From NCBI GenBank assembly GCA_964035575.1, contig OZ037880.1:186001-250000 (forward strand): 64,000 nucleotides of DNA, written 5' to 3'. Below the pieces are notes generated by a model that was not told the origin of the DNA, did not search any database, and worked only from the letters and a program-made list of their open reading frames with translations. This document shows, piece by piece, positions 20,893 through 32,047 of this stretch (its first letter is position 1; each line of letters begins with the position of its first letter). The translations under genes and the position numbers were made by a program. This stretch comes from Rhynchopus sp. YZ270_cl-10. Lineage: Eukaryota > Euglenozoa > Diplonemea > Diplonemida > Diplonemidae.

Positions 20893-23250
20893 TTAGAGTA
20901 GTCCCCCTTCGTCTTCGTCTTCATTTTCTTCGTTTTCGTCGTTTTTCATGTCAATGACATTGAGGTTACGCCGGGTGCGTGGGAGGCCACTGCGCTCGCT
21001 TGCAACTTCGAGGAAATGTGCATCGACGTGTGCAGCGCTTTTATGGCGTTTTTTCATGAGCGATTTGTTCGGATACGTCTTCTTGAGAGAGAGCATCTCT
21101 GGCCGGAGGGTGCTGTTAATGCCGTTCACGGTGTAGACCTTGAGAACACAGTCGCTATCTTCGTTGGACGTCATATTGCCACGTGGTGCGCTGACATTGA
21201 GGATGCACAGTCCGTTGAGGCACAGGTCGTGCGTTTGTGCACCATTCGCCATCTCAATGTAATGTGTTCCACTCTCCTGCAACTCCCCCAACTCCTCCGC
21301 GAGCAGCCTTGTGTACGGTGGCCCGAGGACTGCCTTGGTGCCTTTCCACTTCTCATAAAAGACGTCCGCTTCTGCAGTGGGGAGCACCTTAGCGCTGACT
21401 CGATTCCACCGTGCCACTGCCTTGAAGAGGACTCCTGAAGAGAGAAGACGAAACAATTTTTAGACATGTAGTTAGGAAAAGGTTTTTAGCCTCTAATTTC
21501 GAAAAAAGGGTCGAATATTATGGGAATTTAATGGGGAAATGGGGATACCTTGTGGATGTCCTTTGACAACATCGATGCGTGCCATTGCTGAGATGAACAG
21601 AGAATCACCTGGTGCGACTCTGAAGAAGCGGAACCCCATGCGAGCCTTTGGGGTGACGGTAGAGCAGACCCCCATTGGCAGCACCGTGGGCAGCATGCCC
21701 TTGACCAGGATGCCTGGGGTGTCGATGATGCGGCCTGCGTCCTTCTTGCTTGTGTTGCTGATATCAAATCCCATATTCTTTATCGTGGTGCCCGGCGCGC
21801 CCGACACAGTACGGATATCCTTCTGAAACGGGTTGTGGACAGTCAACGCAAAGGCCTTCTCAGGCGCGGCCGCCTCCTCAGGGATCACCCACCTCTTCTC
21901 ATAGCTGACCCGCCTCCCGCTGTGCTGGACAACATCGGTCACCAATTTCGCCTCGGGGTGAGGCTGCGCGGTCCCCTTGTAGATCCCGTAGAGGGAGTTC
22001 ATGAAGGAGCTCTTCCCTACGTTGGCAGCACCAATGAGGTACACGTCGTCGTCCTTTCTGTATTTTTCTATTGCCGATACGGCCAACTCGATGTTGGTGA
22101 GCCTCGGGATGTCGTCGGTGCCCATCCCGGGAAGCCCGGTGGCGATGCAGTCCTTTACCCTATAGCCTTCCGATTTGCAGCGTTTTTTCATGTATTCGCT
22201 GAGTTCTCCGAAGAGGCGGGTTTCCCAGAAGGTTCGTTCTTCGGGGTCTTCGGGTGCACGGTGGCCGTGGTTTTTTGTTGACTTTCTGACGCCCCAAGGA
22301 AAGGGGAGGGTGTCGCCGTGGGTGCCTATCATAAGGACAGTGCGGCCTCTGGTGAGCCGTTGGATTTTGGGGTGAAAGGAGTTCTCGAAGTCCCATAGGT
22401 TTACGACCAAGACAATCAGGGCAGAGCGGTTGCGGGAGACTTCGTCGAGTTCACGTTCCCAGGATGTGATGGAGACAATGTTCTTCGCAGAGTTGTAGTT
22501 GTTGTCCTGAAGCTGCGTGCAGCGCTCGCAGATCATGGGTGAAGGGACGTATCGGTGGACTGCCTCGAGCTCTTCCTCTGTCATGTAGTCTTGGTATTCC
22601 ATGCCGTCTTGCCAGCCATTTGCCTTTACATTTTCGTGTAAAGCCTCCTGCCGTGCATAGTACTGTTCTTTGTACTTCATCTGCCGATCATGCGCCTCAA
22701 TATTCCTTTTAATCGATAGTAATGAAGTGTACCCCTCAGAAAACTTCTCTCGACATTGCATTAACGCACCGCACCCAGGGCATTGGTCTGTCCCCCGCAG
22801 CACATCGGGGACGTGGTAAGGGTTGACGTACGTTACTGACACCTCCCCTTTTGTGAGCAAAGCGGTGCGGTCCTTTTTGAACTTATCGTCCCACATAGAA
22901 AGCTTATCGTTGGGAACCTGCCGGCCGCGAACATATTGGTTTGCCTCCGGGTTTTCCGCAATCTCCGCAAGCTCGTTTTTCATACCATACTTCTGAACCT
23001 CCACGGAGTTGTCGTGGATCTTTGAAAGAACGTCTTCTGTACGTCTCAACTCATCAAATGCGCTGGGGGAAGCTTTCGTGACGTTCGCCTCGTCGCGTGC
23101 AATGATGCCATCTAGGTTGAGATTATCCTTTCTCGCAACTGCATCAGATTTACGCACCCGTGTCAACGCATTTTTATGCGTTTCCTGCAAAGAAAGGGCA
23201 GAAGGTTTCCCTGCAGGCCGTCGCCCCAAAGCTTGCAATGTTTTCTTCAT
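20893..23250 (-). CDS. NOA1: NOA1/YqeH-type circularly permuted GTPase
   Basis: Two exons, 23250-21549 and 21434-20893, give 747 residues. The N-terminus is basic and likely a mitochondrial presequence. A C4 zinc finger (CPGCGALMQC ... CERCTQLQDNN) precedes a permuted G domain: NLWDFENSFHP, then the P-loop GAANVGKSSFMN, then GAPGTTI and DTPGI. The order G4-G5-G1-G2-G3 is diagnostic of YqeH/NOA1, which assist assembly of the small ribosomal subunit in bacteria and mitochondria. The 114-nt intron (GTATCC...TTCAG, phase 1) splits the C-terminal RNA-binding region and joins cleanly. The protein ends in an acidic run. It is longer than bacterial YqeH, mostly in the N-terminal and C-terminal extensions. 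Confidence 0.93.
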
Positions 23251-23462
23251 GATTTTTTTTTAAAGCGTTTGAGCAAGCATATGTTGTGTAAAAGGGGGGA
23301 ACCTTTTAAGCGATGATTTGCGGATGGTGGGAGTTCATTTTAAAAAAGGTAGCATTTTTTTTGTTAGTTCTAGAGGGGAATATCCCATTGTGTCCCCACT
23401 TGCACATCGCTCTCCGGAAGGGGCGATGTCAAAGGGGAGGGAGGAGAAGGGGAGGGGGTGTT

Positions 23463-24707
23463 TTATTTCTTCTTCTTCTTCTTTTTGGAGCTCTTTTTCT
23501 TGCCGCTGTCGCCTGCTGGTTTCGCCTCGCCCTTTTTCTCCTTCGACTTTTTTTTGTCCTTTTTGGACTTTCGTGCAGAGGACTTTTCACGCTCCTTCTT
23601 TTCCTTAATAGACTGATCCGCATTATTTTTCACTTCTTTCGCCAGAATCAAATTCGCTTTAACGTTATTGAATGCCGATTGCACATCCCAAATCCGAACA
23701 GAAGAATCCACCGATCCTGTAAAAAGCTGCCCCGCAGAAGTATATTTTATACACGTTACCGGCGCGCTGTGGCCGTGAAACACATATTCACAGGTATTGG
23801 TGGCGAGGTTCCACTGCATCACCTTGCCGTCTTCTGATGAAGTGTACATGGTGGCTTGCGTTTGTGTGCTGGGAGCGGTGTTGACTGGGAGCGAGCCGCG
23901 TGGCAGTGTGATGCCTACTGTGTCCGCTTTGGGCTCCTCCACCGGAAGGTCGAAGGAGCTGGCAGAGTAGAGCGCCATGCCGGTGACCGCTTCGCTGTGG
24001 CCACGGAGCTGGCCGATGGAGACAGCACAGCGCACGTCGTAGATGATCACGTTTTTGTGCGAGCCGCCGACGTAGAAGGCTTGCGTCTCTTCAGAAAGCG
24101 CACTGCAGAGCAGCGGCCCGCAGCCGTCGTACACAGCAATGAGCTGACCTGTTCCCGCATCGATATAGCGTGCCGTGCCGTCATTGGAGGTGCTCAGACA
24201 ACGCAGCTGCGCGTTGTTCTCATTCGCAGTATCCACCACCAAGGACGAAATGTTGCCAACATGCGCTTTCAAACGGAAGGCCATAGCGCCCCCCCCCTTC
24301 TCCTTCGCCCCCGCCTTCCACCCAGCAAGATAGCCATCCGAGGAGCCGCACATAACATGCGTCTTCGTGGTCCGCACGCACTCCACCCCAGCATTGGAAA
24401 CACTGCGGGACTCATCCTCCTCCTTTGTCTGCATATCCCAGGACTTCACGGTGCCGTCCTTCGAGGCTGAGTAGAGGTGCCCCCCGGAAGGTGTCAGCGT
24501 CAGATCCCTCACAATATTTTTGTGTCCTACAAGCTCGCAAGCAGTGAACGGATCGTCGATGTAGAAGCCGCGGATCAGTCCTGTATGTGCACCAAACAGA
24601 AAAATGTCATTCGCAATCTCTAAAGAGCAAATAGGCGACAAATCTGGCCCAGAATACGCCATCAAACAATCACTATCCGCATCAGCAACCGGAGTGGGTG
24701 AAGACAT
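23463..24707 (-). CDS. WD40-repeat protein with Lys-rich tail
   Basis: 414 residues; ATG at 24707 (MSSPTPVADAD). The open frame extends further 5' but only through low-complexity sequence. Clear WD repeats are GHKNIVRDLTL...DGTVKSWDM, AHVGNISSLVV...DGTARYI, GHSEAVTGMAL...DGKVMQWNL and GHSAPVTCIKY...DSSVRIWDV, consistent with one seven-bladed propeller. The last ~55 residues are almost only Lys, Ser and Glu (KKKKSKEKK type), which suggests nucleolar or RNA/microtubule binding. The exact orthologue is not recognised. Only ~210 bp separates its 3' end from the NOA1 start. Confidence 0.88.
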   Translation of the reverse strand: MSSPTPVADADSDCLMAYSGPDLSPICSLEIANDIFLFGAHTGLIRGFYIDDPFTACELVGHKNIVRDLTLTPSGGHLYSASKDGTVKSWDMQTKEEDESRSVSNAGVECVRTTKTHVMCGSSDGYLAGWKAGAKEKGGGAMAFRLKAHVGNISSLVVDTANENNAQLRCLSTSNDGTARYIDAGTGQLIAVYDGCGPLLCSALSEETQAFYVGGSHKNVIIYDVRCAVSIGQLRGHSEAVTGMALYSASSFDLPVEEPKADTVGITLPRGSLPVNTAPSTQTQATMYTSSEDGKVMQWNLATNTCEYVFHGHSAPVTCIKYTSAGQLFTGSVDSSVRIWDVQSAFNNVKANLILAKEVKNNADQSIKEKKEREKSSARKSKKDKKKSKEKKGEAKPAGDSGKKKSSKKKKKKK

Positions 24708-25226
24708 TTTCTTTTTTTTTTCTCGGAGTGGATAATTTCCCCCCTGTAAGTAGTAGGGGGAAATTTGATGGAAAAAAAGGACAAAAAAAGGTGGGGGAAA
24801 ATAGATGTTGGTAATATGAACCGTGAAGGCGTAAGGTATTCTAGAGGGAAAGTGGTCATTTTGGCGGGAACTATTTGTATCAAGCCCTGTTAAAAGCAAT
24901 ACAACAACACCGCTAAAAAAAAACACAAAAAATACTTCATCGCTGTAAAGGGATAACGAACAGAAAATAGACTGGCCTAAATAGGCACTTCCCCAGCTAC
25001 GACCAGAAAAGGGGGTAGCAAAACCAAAAAAAACCGTAGAAAAAATTGCCTCCGACTGACCCACGCCAGCCATGAATAACGAAGTACCCTGCGGCCAATA
25101 ACAGAAGGTGTGAAGAAAAAAAAACTATGAGAAGAAACACCTCATTTCCTCCCAGACAGTACAGGCAAGCAACTTGCAACTTTATTTTTTTTTTGGTAAC
25201 CTCCCTCCTCACTTTCCTTGAACCCC
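24708..25226. other. Intergenic with R3 fragment
   Basis: About 520 bases, AT-rich. It contains an R3 first-half fragment at 25045-25095 (CTCCGACTGACCCACG ... GCCAGCCATGA). No gene. Confidence 0.6.
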
Positions 25227-26102
25227 TCATATCATGACACCCACTACTGAGCACCGCCCACCGTAGACCCCTCTTATGCTGCCTGGCCTGTACCCCGTTG
25301 ATGTGGCGCTGGTTGTGTACCCTGGGGTTGCCTGCATGGTGGAGTAGTCGCTGGAGGGGGGGCGTGGTGTGAGGATGGCGACGTTGCCTCTGACTGCTTC
25401 CTCTCTGAGTTCGTCTTCTGTGCGTACTACGCTGTGCGCTGTGTCGGGTCTGGTTGGGATGTGCTCGGTGTGTTTACGTGTTTGGATGTACACTGCAGGG
25501 TTTTGCTGCCCCAGGCATGGACACTCCGATTTCTGCGTCGTAGCGGTCCGTGTTGTCTGGTACACCTCTGTCGCTGTCTGCACCACCTTCGTATCCCTAT
25601 GCGCAGTGAGTTCGTCTATCGCAAGCAGCAGCTCCCCACGCTCTGCCGCAGATTCTGTTGGACGTGGTTTTGCCTTGCGTTTTAGTGCTTGGAGACGGCG
25701 TAGAATCGGGTGAAGAAATTTCTTGTCATTTGCAAAGCTACTATACAGTGCCACAACCTCCTCCGGGTAGTCGCATCCACTGCCAAGACTGCGGTCGATG
25801 TACAGTGTGTGCACACCGACACAGCCCTCTAATGCTTTCGAGTAGCGTCCACGCCCGACACTTGAGGGAACGTGGTTCGGTTTGGTTGGGATATCCGCAT
25901 GCTGCTGCCGCCACCACAGAAGCTGCTCTCTGTCGCCCCGCCTCCGCACTGCCGCCTCCTGCACACACGGCGTCGATGCCAGGTCTGCAAACACACCACC
26001 CCCATCACCTTTTTTAAACCCACATCGTTTGCCCCCTTCCTTCTTTACACGCGAGGGGCGGTCTGCGATTGGGTATCCTGCACGGCGGCCTTGTCGGAAC
26101 AT
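25227..26102 (-). CDS. Uncharacterised 291-residue protein
   Basis: Single exon, ATG at 26102, preceded by a long C/T-rich leader. The N-terminus is basic and Gly-rich. The middle (~125-205) is helical with an Arg/Lys cluster (RRLQALKRKAKPRP). The C-terminal third is Thr/Ser/Tyr-rich and looks disordered. No domain recognised. Its GC-rich codon composition matches that of the neighbours, and it keeps the common strand, so I accept it as a gene. It could carry undetected introns. Confidence 0.6.
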   Translation of the reverse strand: MFRQGRRAGYPIADRPSRVKKEGGKRCGFKKGDGGGVFADLASTPCVQEAAVRRRGDREQLLWWRQQHADIPTKPNHVPSSVGRGRYSKALEGCVGVHTLYIDRSLGSGCDYPEEVVALYSSFANDKKFLHPILRRLQALKRKAKPRPTESAAERGELLLAIDELTAHRDTKVVQTATEVYQTTRTATTQKSECPCLGQQNPAVYIQTRKHTEHIPTRPDTAHSVVRTEDELREEAVRGNVAILTPRPPSSDYSTMQATPGYTTSATSTGYRPGSIRGVYGGRCSVVGVMI

Positions 26103-26650
26103 TTGGGGGAGGAGGAGAAAAGAGGGGAGAAGGAAATAAGGATTGTAAGGCGGAGGGAGGAAGGGGGAGGGGAGGAGGAGATGAGGAGGTGAAAGGGGGG
26201 AGGAAGGTGTGACCCCCCTGGGGTTTTAGTGTGAAGAGGAGGGATTTAAAGAGAGGTGTGTCCGAAGGGGGGGGAAACTGTTTCCTCCTGTCTCAGAGGA
26301 ACCGCGCTATGTAGTGCCAACACAAAGTGAGAGGCTATGGGTAATAGTGGTGAAGGCAAGTGTGAAGGGAGGGCGGAGAGAGAGAGAGAGAGTTACTGTT
26401 TAACTACAAAAGAGTACTTTGTTTTCTCATGCGCGGGCATGTGGGTGTGGCTAGACCCAACTAAAAAAAATAACGGAGAATAGTTCAAAACAAAGACACA
26501 ATGAACATACACCCCAAAAAAAAGATACAAAAAACAACGCAGGTTCTCTTCTCTCTTTAACGTTTTTTGAAGTAGGATTTTCGGTTACTATTTTCCCTTG
26601 ATGAACAAACACCATCGGGGGCTTTTTTGTTTCCAAACTGTTTTTTTTTT
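26103..26650. other. Intergenic, purine-rich
   Basis: Strong G/A-rich tracts at 26100-26210 and a GA microsatellite at 26378-26392. On the sense strand these are C/T tracts in the leader of the preceding gene. No gene seen. Confidence 0.6.
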
Positions 26651-28488
26651 TCAGGTCCACCTGGATTGCCCGGTTATCGCGCAATAATAATAAGGCACGC
26701 CTTCTGGGGTGTAGTGGAGACTCCATTGTTGTGTGTTTCTGCGCGCTTTTGCGGTGTCGATGGCAGAACGGAGGGCTGAGAGTTCTGCTGTGTTGCTGAG
26801 GCCGCTGCGAAGGGAGGAGGCAGTTGCTACACTGGAGGTGGATCCATAGTACCCACCACCACCACCACTACGCTGTGGCGAGCGCTGCGGGACATAAGCA
26901 TCAGCAAGGTTGTGTGCAATGCGGTACCCGTCATGCCGTGTCTGCGCCCCAGCATACGGCGCCTCCGTCCTAAGGAACGCAGACAGCAGCCCTGCCCCGT
27001 TCGCGCTCACAGCCGGCAGGCCTGCCCCATGCACAGCCTCCGCGTTCTTCGCCTCCCCCGCAACATCGCACTCCTCAAGCTCAAGTAAACCTATCTCGCC
27101 GCGACGGTTTCTTTCCTTCTCCTCAAGCTGGAAAAAAAAAAAGCAAATTTCATAAGCCATCTAAAAGATATTTGGCCAAAACCACTGCTGCGCACATACC
27201 TCCATCCGCCACGTCGCCTCTGTTGTCATAAGGTCCTTCACAAAGGTATGCGCAAGAAGCACCCCGCTGTTGAACTTATCCGATGCAATGTCTGCGGCCA
27301 ACGCGACCTCCCAGTTGCGCCCTGTGTAGCGTGGGTCCGGCACGTTCGAAGAGGTGTCGTGCACGGAGGCAGGGGCTGGGGTGCGCAACTGGGGTGCACC
27401 ACGGCGGATTTCCTCAAGGATTGTGTTCATCATGAGCACGACAGAGGGCGAGTCTGTGGGGTGGTGTGGAGATGGGGAGAAAGCGAACTATGAAAGAAAG
27501 GGAAAAAATTGTCCAGATGCACCCAAGCTCAGTGTGAAAAACCACAGCTCATATGGCGCAGGAGGGAAAGGGAAAGGGAAAGGAGCATACTCATGGTGGC
27601 AGCTGTCACCGGGGCTGGGGCTGCTGGGAGTGTTGCTGGCACCGCTGGTGTGGGCTGTGGTACTGGAGGTGGTGGTGCCGCCTTTGCTGGTGCAGGTGGG
27701 GCTGGGGCAGCTGCAGCTGGTGGGGGTGGTACGGCCTTCGCAGCTGGTGGCGGTGGCGGTGGTGGTGCACCCTTAGCAGCAGGTGGTGCCGGTACTGCAG
27801 GCGCATCGCTCTCTGCCTTGCCCTTCCCAATAGGCTCCATGAACTTTGGGTCAGGAAGGTTGTTCTTCACTACTGTTGTTGTCTTCTTCAGACCAAACCC
27901 CCCTCCACTAGCTAGCGCCTGCAGTTCGTTCAACATCGCGCCAGGGCTTGCCTTTTTCGCTTTTTTTACTGGCGCCTTCGCTTTTGGAGGTGGTGGCGGT
28001 CCGGGTGCTTTCGCTGCTCCTGGAGGGGGTGGAGGGCCCGGTGCTTTGGGTGCTGCAGGAGGCGGTGGTGCGCCAGGTGCTGGTGGTGGTGGTGGTGCTC
28101 CTCCAGCAGGTGGTGTAGGGGCAGGCGGGGGTGGCGCCGCACCCCCGCCTGCCTCAGCCTCTTCACTGTCTACCTTGCCCTTCCCAATGGGCTCCATGAA
28201 CTTTGGGTCAGGAAGGTTGTTTTTCACTACTGTTGTTGTCTTCTTCAGACCAAACCCCCCTCCACTGGCTAGCGCCTGCAGTTCGTTCAACATCGCACCA
28301 GGGCTTGCTTTTTTCGCTTTTTTCACTGGCGCCTTCGCTTTTGGAGGTGGTGGCGGTCCGGGTGCTTTCGCTCCTGGAGGGGGTGGAGGGCCCGGTGCTT
28401 TGGGTGCTGCAGGAGGCGGTGGTGCGGGTGGACCACCTGGTCCTTTCACCGGCGGTGGCGGCGGGGGTGGTGGCGGCCCGCCTACCAT
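26651..28488 (-). CDS. Polyproline, WH2-like and WW domain protein (actin regulator candidate)
   Basis: Three exons, 28488-27591, 27453-27200 and 27127-26651, give 542 residues. Residues 1-300 alternate proline blocks (PPPPPP), the profilin-binding type, with two near-identical modules (MLNELQALASGG...LKKTT) that resemble WH2 actin-binding motifs. The exon 1-2 join builds a better WH2-like motif, NTILEEIRRGAPQLRTP. The C-terminus is a WW domain (WSLHYTPEGVPYYY ... GQSRW). Polyproline plus WH2 is the layout of WASP/WAVE-type nucleation factors, but no VCA acidic end is visible and a C-terminal WW is unusual. Both joins are in phase (1 and 0), donors GTATGC and GTATGT. Confidence 0.8.
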
Positions 28489-29015
28489 TGTGGAAGATGG
28501 ATCTCTTGGTGTGCTTCAGATGACACCTACTGCCCAAAAGCCTTTACGGCCCTTTTATTTTTGTTGCAGTGGTTCCCACACCCTGCACCTCTAAGGGCGC
28601 GTTCTTCCTGTAAAGGTGTGGGGTGGAATGGGGTGGGTCTGGGATGGGCCAGGCAAGGGGAGAAAAAACAGTAGTCGTATTTACTCTCTAAGTGCAATGT
28701 AACAGAAACTAGGCGGAGGGGAGAAACCGGGGGAGGATAAGCGAGTAGTTAAAAATTTGGTGTCTCGCAAGCACGCCTTGAAGATTTTTTTGTATTGAAA
28801 CAAAAAAACTGGACACATAATTTTCTTTGTATAAAAGAGTGCTTTTTCGAGATAGACCATTTGACACCATTTGTTGCAACGCAGAAAATGGCACCTTTTA
28901 AAAATACCCCTTTTTTTCTCTATTTTCTATTCTATAAAACTTACACATTCCGAACCCATAATGAGGTCCCCCTCCCATCCCCAGATGAACCTACGACCCC
29001 GCTTAAGTCACTCCC
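28489..29015. other. Intergenic with R1 copy against a stop codon
   Basis: About 527 bases. An R1 copy at 28983-29013 directly abuts the stop codon (29016-29018) of the neighbouring gene, so it lies in that gene's 3' UTR. Otherwise AT-rich, no gene. Confidence 0.65.
28983..29013 (+). repeat. Hairpin repeat R1 in a 3' UTR
   Basis: AGATGAACCTACGACCCCGC followed by TTAAGTCACTC, within three bases of the stop codon of the 601-residue PH-like gene. Confidence 0.65.
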
Positions 29016-31040
29016 TCAGAGCACTAACGCACCCCCTTTCCTCCCCGACCCTCTCCCTTGCGGGACAAACTCTGGTACAAAACCACCTCCCCCTCCGCCA
29101 TCTACACCTAACGGGTCGTAGCCACCCCTGGTTGGTATCATGGGGGGGAGTGGGCTTGGTGGGAACACTTCATCAGGGTTGGAGATGACGTTTGGAGGGA
29201 CGAAGGAGCCAATGGGGGATGCTCCGGCACGGGTACCGGAACGGTCGTTGAAGGGAACGGAGGCGGGGTTGAGGGACATGTTGGCGGTGGAGGTGTGGTG
29301 GGGGAAGGCGCCTGGGGTGGCCGCTTGGCGGGCAGCTTGGGTGGTGGCTTGCGCGATTTGGAGGGGTGTTTGGCCGTGGCTCTGCGCGCCCTGGGGGAAG
29401 GCGTTGCCTGAGAAGAACTTCTCGAGGTAGTCGACCACGTAGCCGTCGTAGCGTTGGAACTGCTCGCGGATGCGTGCCAGCTCCTCGACCTGGCGGCGGA
29501 AGGACTCCTTCATGACGGTCTTCGCGTGGCGCAGCTCTCGGTCACGTGTCGCGCTTTCCCGCTGCAGCTCTGCAATTGTCGTGTGTAAGTCATGTGCCTT
29601 CGCAGTGTCGATCACACTATCCCCCTCCCTCGTCGCAATTTGCTCTGCACGGATGCGGACGTCCTCAGTCGGGTAAGGGTTCTCAATGATAAGCCGCTGC
29701 AGCTGCCGGACCTTCTCGTCTAGCTCTTCGATCTCCTTTTCGAGGATGTTGACCTGGGGTTGGAATGTTGGTTGGAATGTTGGTTGGAATGTTGCGAAGT
29801 GGAATACATCTTTATTTGCTGATTTTAAAAAAAGTGCAAAATGCAGTTGGGTTTGATTTTTGTGTGTCGGGATTGGGGGAGGCTTTTGGGGTAGTAGTGG
29901 GTACCTCTGCGCTCTGGTTGAGCTTTTCGACCCCAGAAGTACCCTGCCGTGTCATCTGCAAATGGTCAATCAGCTGTTTATAGTCGTTCAGCTGCTTTTC
30001 AAGCGCCTGGCGTTGAAGTGTATCCGGTGCGGAGAGGTTGATCGCATGATCGTACGCAGCGTGCTTGCACTTTGGGCAGGAACGCCAGAACTCCGGGTTG
30101 TCAGTCAGCGACAGATACGACGATTTTAGGGCCTCGATTTCTCTGTGTATATTTTTTGTTGATTCAAAAATCTTTTCCAGAACTTTTTTCCAGAGTCACA
30201 CAAATCATACCGATCTCTCTCATCAATCATCGATTGGTAGGCATTGACGTCCGAACGGGCTTTCACAATCTCCCCCTCTTTGTATTCCTTTAGGTTGTGT
30301 GTGAGTTGCTGCTCCACTTCTGCAAATATACGCATCACCTTCGGGTCCACCGGTGCAGGTTCAGAGGCCTGCCGACTTTCCTCCTCTTGCACACGCTGCT
30401 CCTCTGCCTGCCGTGTACGTTCCTTGCGGAGCACCTCCACCTGGTCTCTTAAAGGAATCTGTTCTACAAGAGTCGGACTGCCGTCCGTCTTCAGCTTCGC
30501 TGCCTCGTCAAAAACCTCGCCCATGCTGACGTCCAGGGGGAGTTTGTCGACACGAAGATAGTCCAACACCTTGAGGATATCGTCACGCTGTTCGTCGCTG
30601 AGACATCTGATGCACCAATCAGGTGGACCGGTAGACTTTCCGAGAACGCCACTCTCTTTTACGCGGCGGACGATAAAGGCGAGGGTTCTGCGCTTCATCT
30701 TCCCGTCGCCTGATGTGGGGCCGTTGTAGTAGCGTACACGGCGGAGTTGGTTCATCTTGTCTCCGCAGACAAGTGAGCGGGACTGTACGCCGTCGTTGTA
30801 GAGAATAAGGCGGACCTCACCACGCTTGTCTTCTGCAATGACAAAGTGCCGCCGTTTGTAGTTCCAATGGCGGCTCGCCTTCTTGACCGTACCACAGAAG
30901 TACACCATCTTCCCGCGTATCCCCTTCCCCCTAGGGAACATCGTTGCATGTTCTGCTGCAGTCAGTTTAACCAACGGAAGCCCATTAGGCGCAACATTAT
31001 CTGGAAAAAAATTTCCGTATGTATTTGCGTGCTCTGCCAT
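29016..31040 (-). CDS. PH-like and coiled-coil protein, paralogue 1
   Basis: Exons 31040-30211, 30142-29905 and 29753-29016, 601 residues, phases 2 and 0. Residues ~40-165 look like a PH fold (KMVYFCGTVKKASRHWNYKR, then RHFVIAEDKRGEVRLILYND). A helical Gln/Glu/Arg-rich stretch follows, then W-RS-CPKC (~296-302), a two-cysteine knuckle, and a coiled coil (~330-470) with QRYDGYVVDYLEKFFSGN. The tail is Pro/Gly-rich and disordered. It is a diverged neighbour copy of 32048-34598: both share the D-R-D/E-R-E-I-E, W-x-x-CPxC and ESF-R-RQVEEL...VV-YLEK segments. Function is unknown; membrane or cytoskeletal tethering is an inference. Confidence 0.82.
29757..29795. repeat. 12-bp tandem repeat at a splice acceptor
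   Basis: GGTTGGAATGTT repeated about three times, immediately upstream (on the sense strand) of the acceptor CCCCAG of exon 3. It may supply repeated branch-point-like or pyrimidine-containing sequence. Confidence 0.7.
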
Positions 31041-32047
31041 TTAGGAGGGGGGAAGGGGAGGGGAGAAAAAAAGAAGCTGTCGGTGTGTGTCTCCTGATGT
31101 TGTGTGTTTGAGAAGAAGTTAATTTGGGAGAGTCAAGCATTAAACTCAGCGCCCCATCTGCAATTCTGAGTCCAGCGGCGATACAGACAGTGCACACTCC
31201 AAATAAAATTTTGCAAAAGGAAAAGTGTAGGAAAAATTGGCGGTTACCGACCACGCAAACGCGGTCACAGACACCACCACAACGTACAGGAAGGCCTCTC
31301 GCGCATAGTCACCTAAAATTATTTTTTTTGAAATCGTGGGGAAAATATAGGAACCTTTTTTTCTCTCAACAATACATACTATAAAGAGTCTATTCTTAGG
31401 GTAAGATATAGGGACAGTAACAAATCTATACTATTTGTTGGGGAGGGTGGGAGAGGAGGGGTGGGTTTGTATATTGCCCCACCCTTTGGGATACGCAAAG
31501 AAAAGTTGAAAGGTGAATATACCTGAGGAAAACACCACTGTGAAATGCTCACTTTTTTTTGCTGTGACAAAATGCAATATTTTGTTTTTTGCTTTTTGTA
31601 CACAATCCCCAAAATAGAACACTCACCCCCTTCACACCCAGCACCCTCTTCTATGTCGTGACACCCAAAACAAAAGTTTTGGAAAACGATGTCAGAACGG
31701 TAAACTTCTCTACGTCTACAATCCTTCAAGAAACGCTATTCTAGATCACATCCCGCCGGCCGACTGATGTTGTGCTGGGTCTGTAAATTGAGATATTTTT
31801 TAAAAACTGTTTCAACAATCCCTTTAATACTGGCTAAAGATCTGCACTCATTTTTCAATGTACTGCTTGGTTTGATACTCTATTTTTTAACGTTAACTGC
31901 CATACACAGATAGTCTTTCACTATGTTTTGTTGTATCGACAATCACCTAAGAATTCACCTTTATGGTCTGTACTCAATATTGGCCGAAGCCTTTTATACT
32001 ACAGAAGTAATAGGTCCTCAATCGAGTAGCTTATATTTTTTTCAAAT
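31041..32047. other. Intergenic between the PH-like paralogues
   Basis: About 1 kb. It contains an R4 relative (31945-32005) and a segment (31800-31870) that resembles 14995-15060. The rest is A/T-rich with no gene. Confidence 0.6.

Noticed and set aside
27509..28594. 361-residue Gly/Ala-rich open frame on the plus strand
   Set aside because: It is the complement of the polyproline exon; GC-rich repeats keep several frames open.
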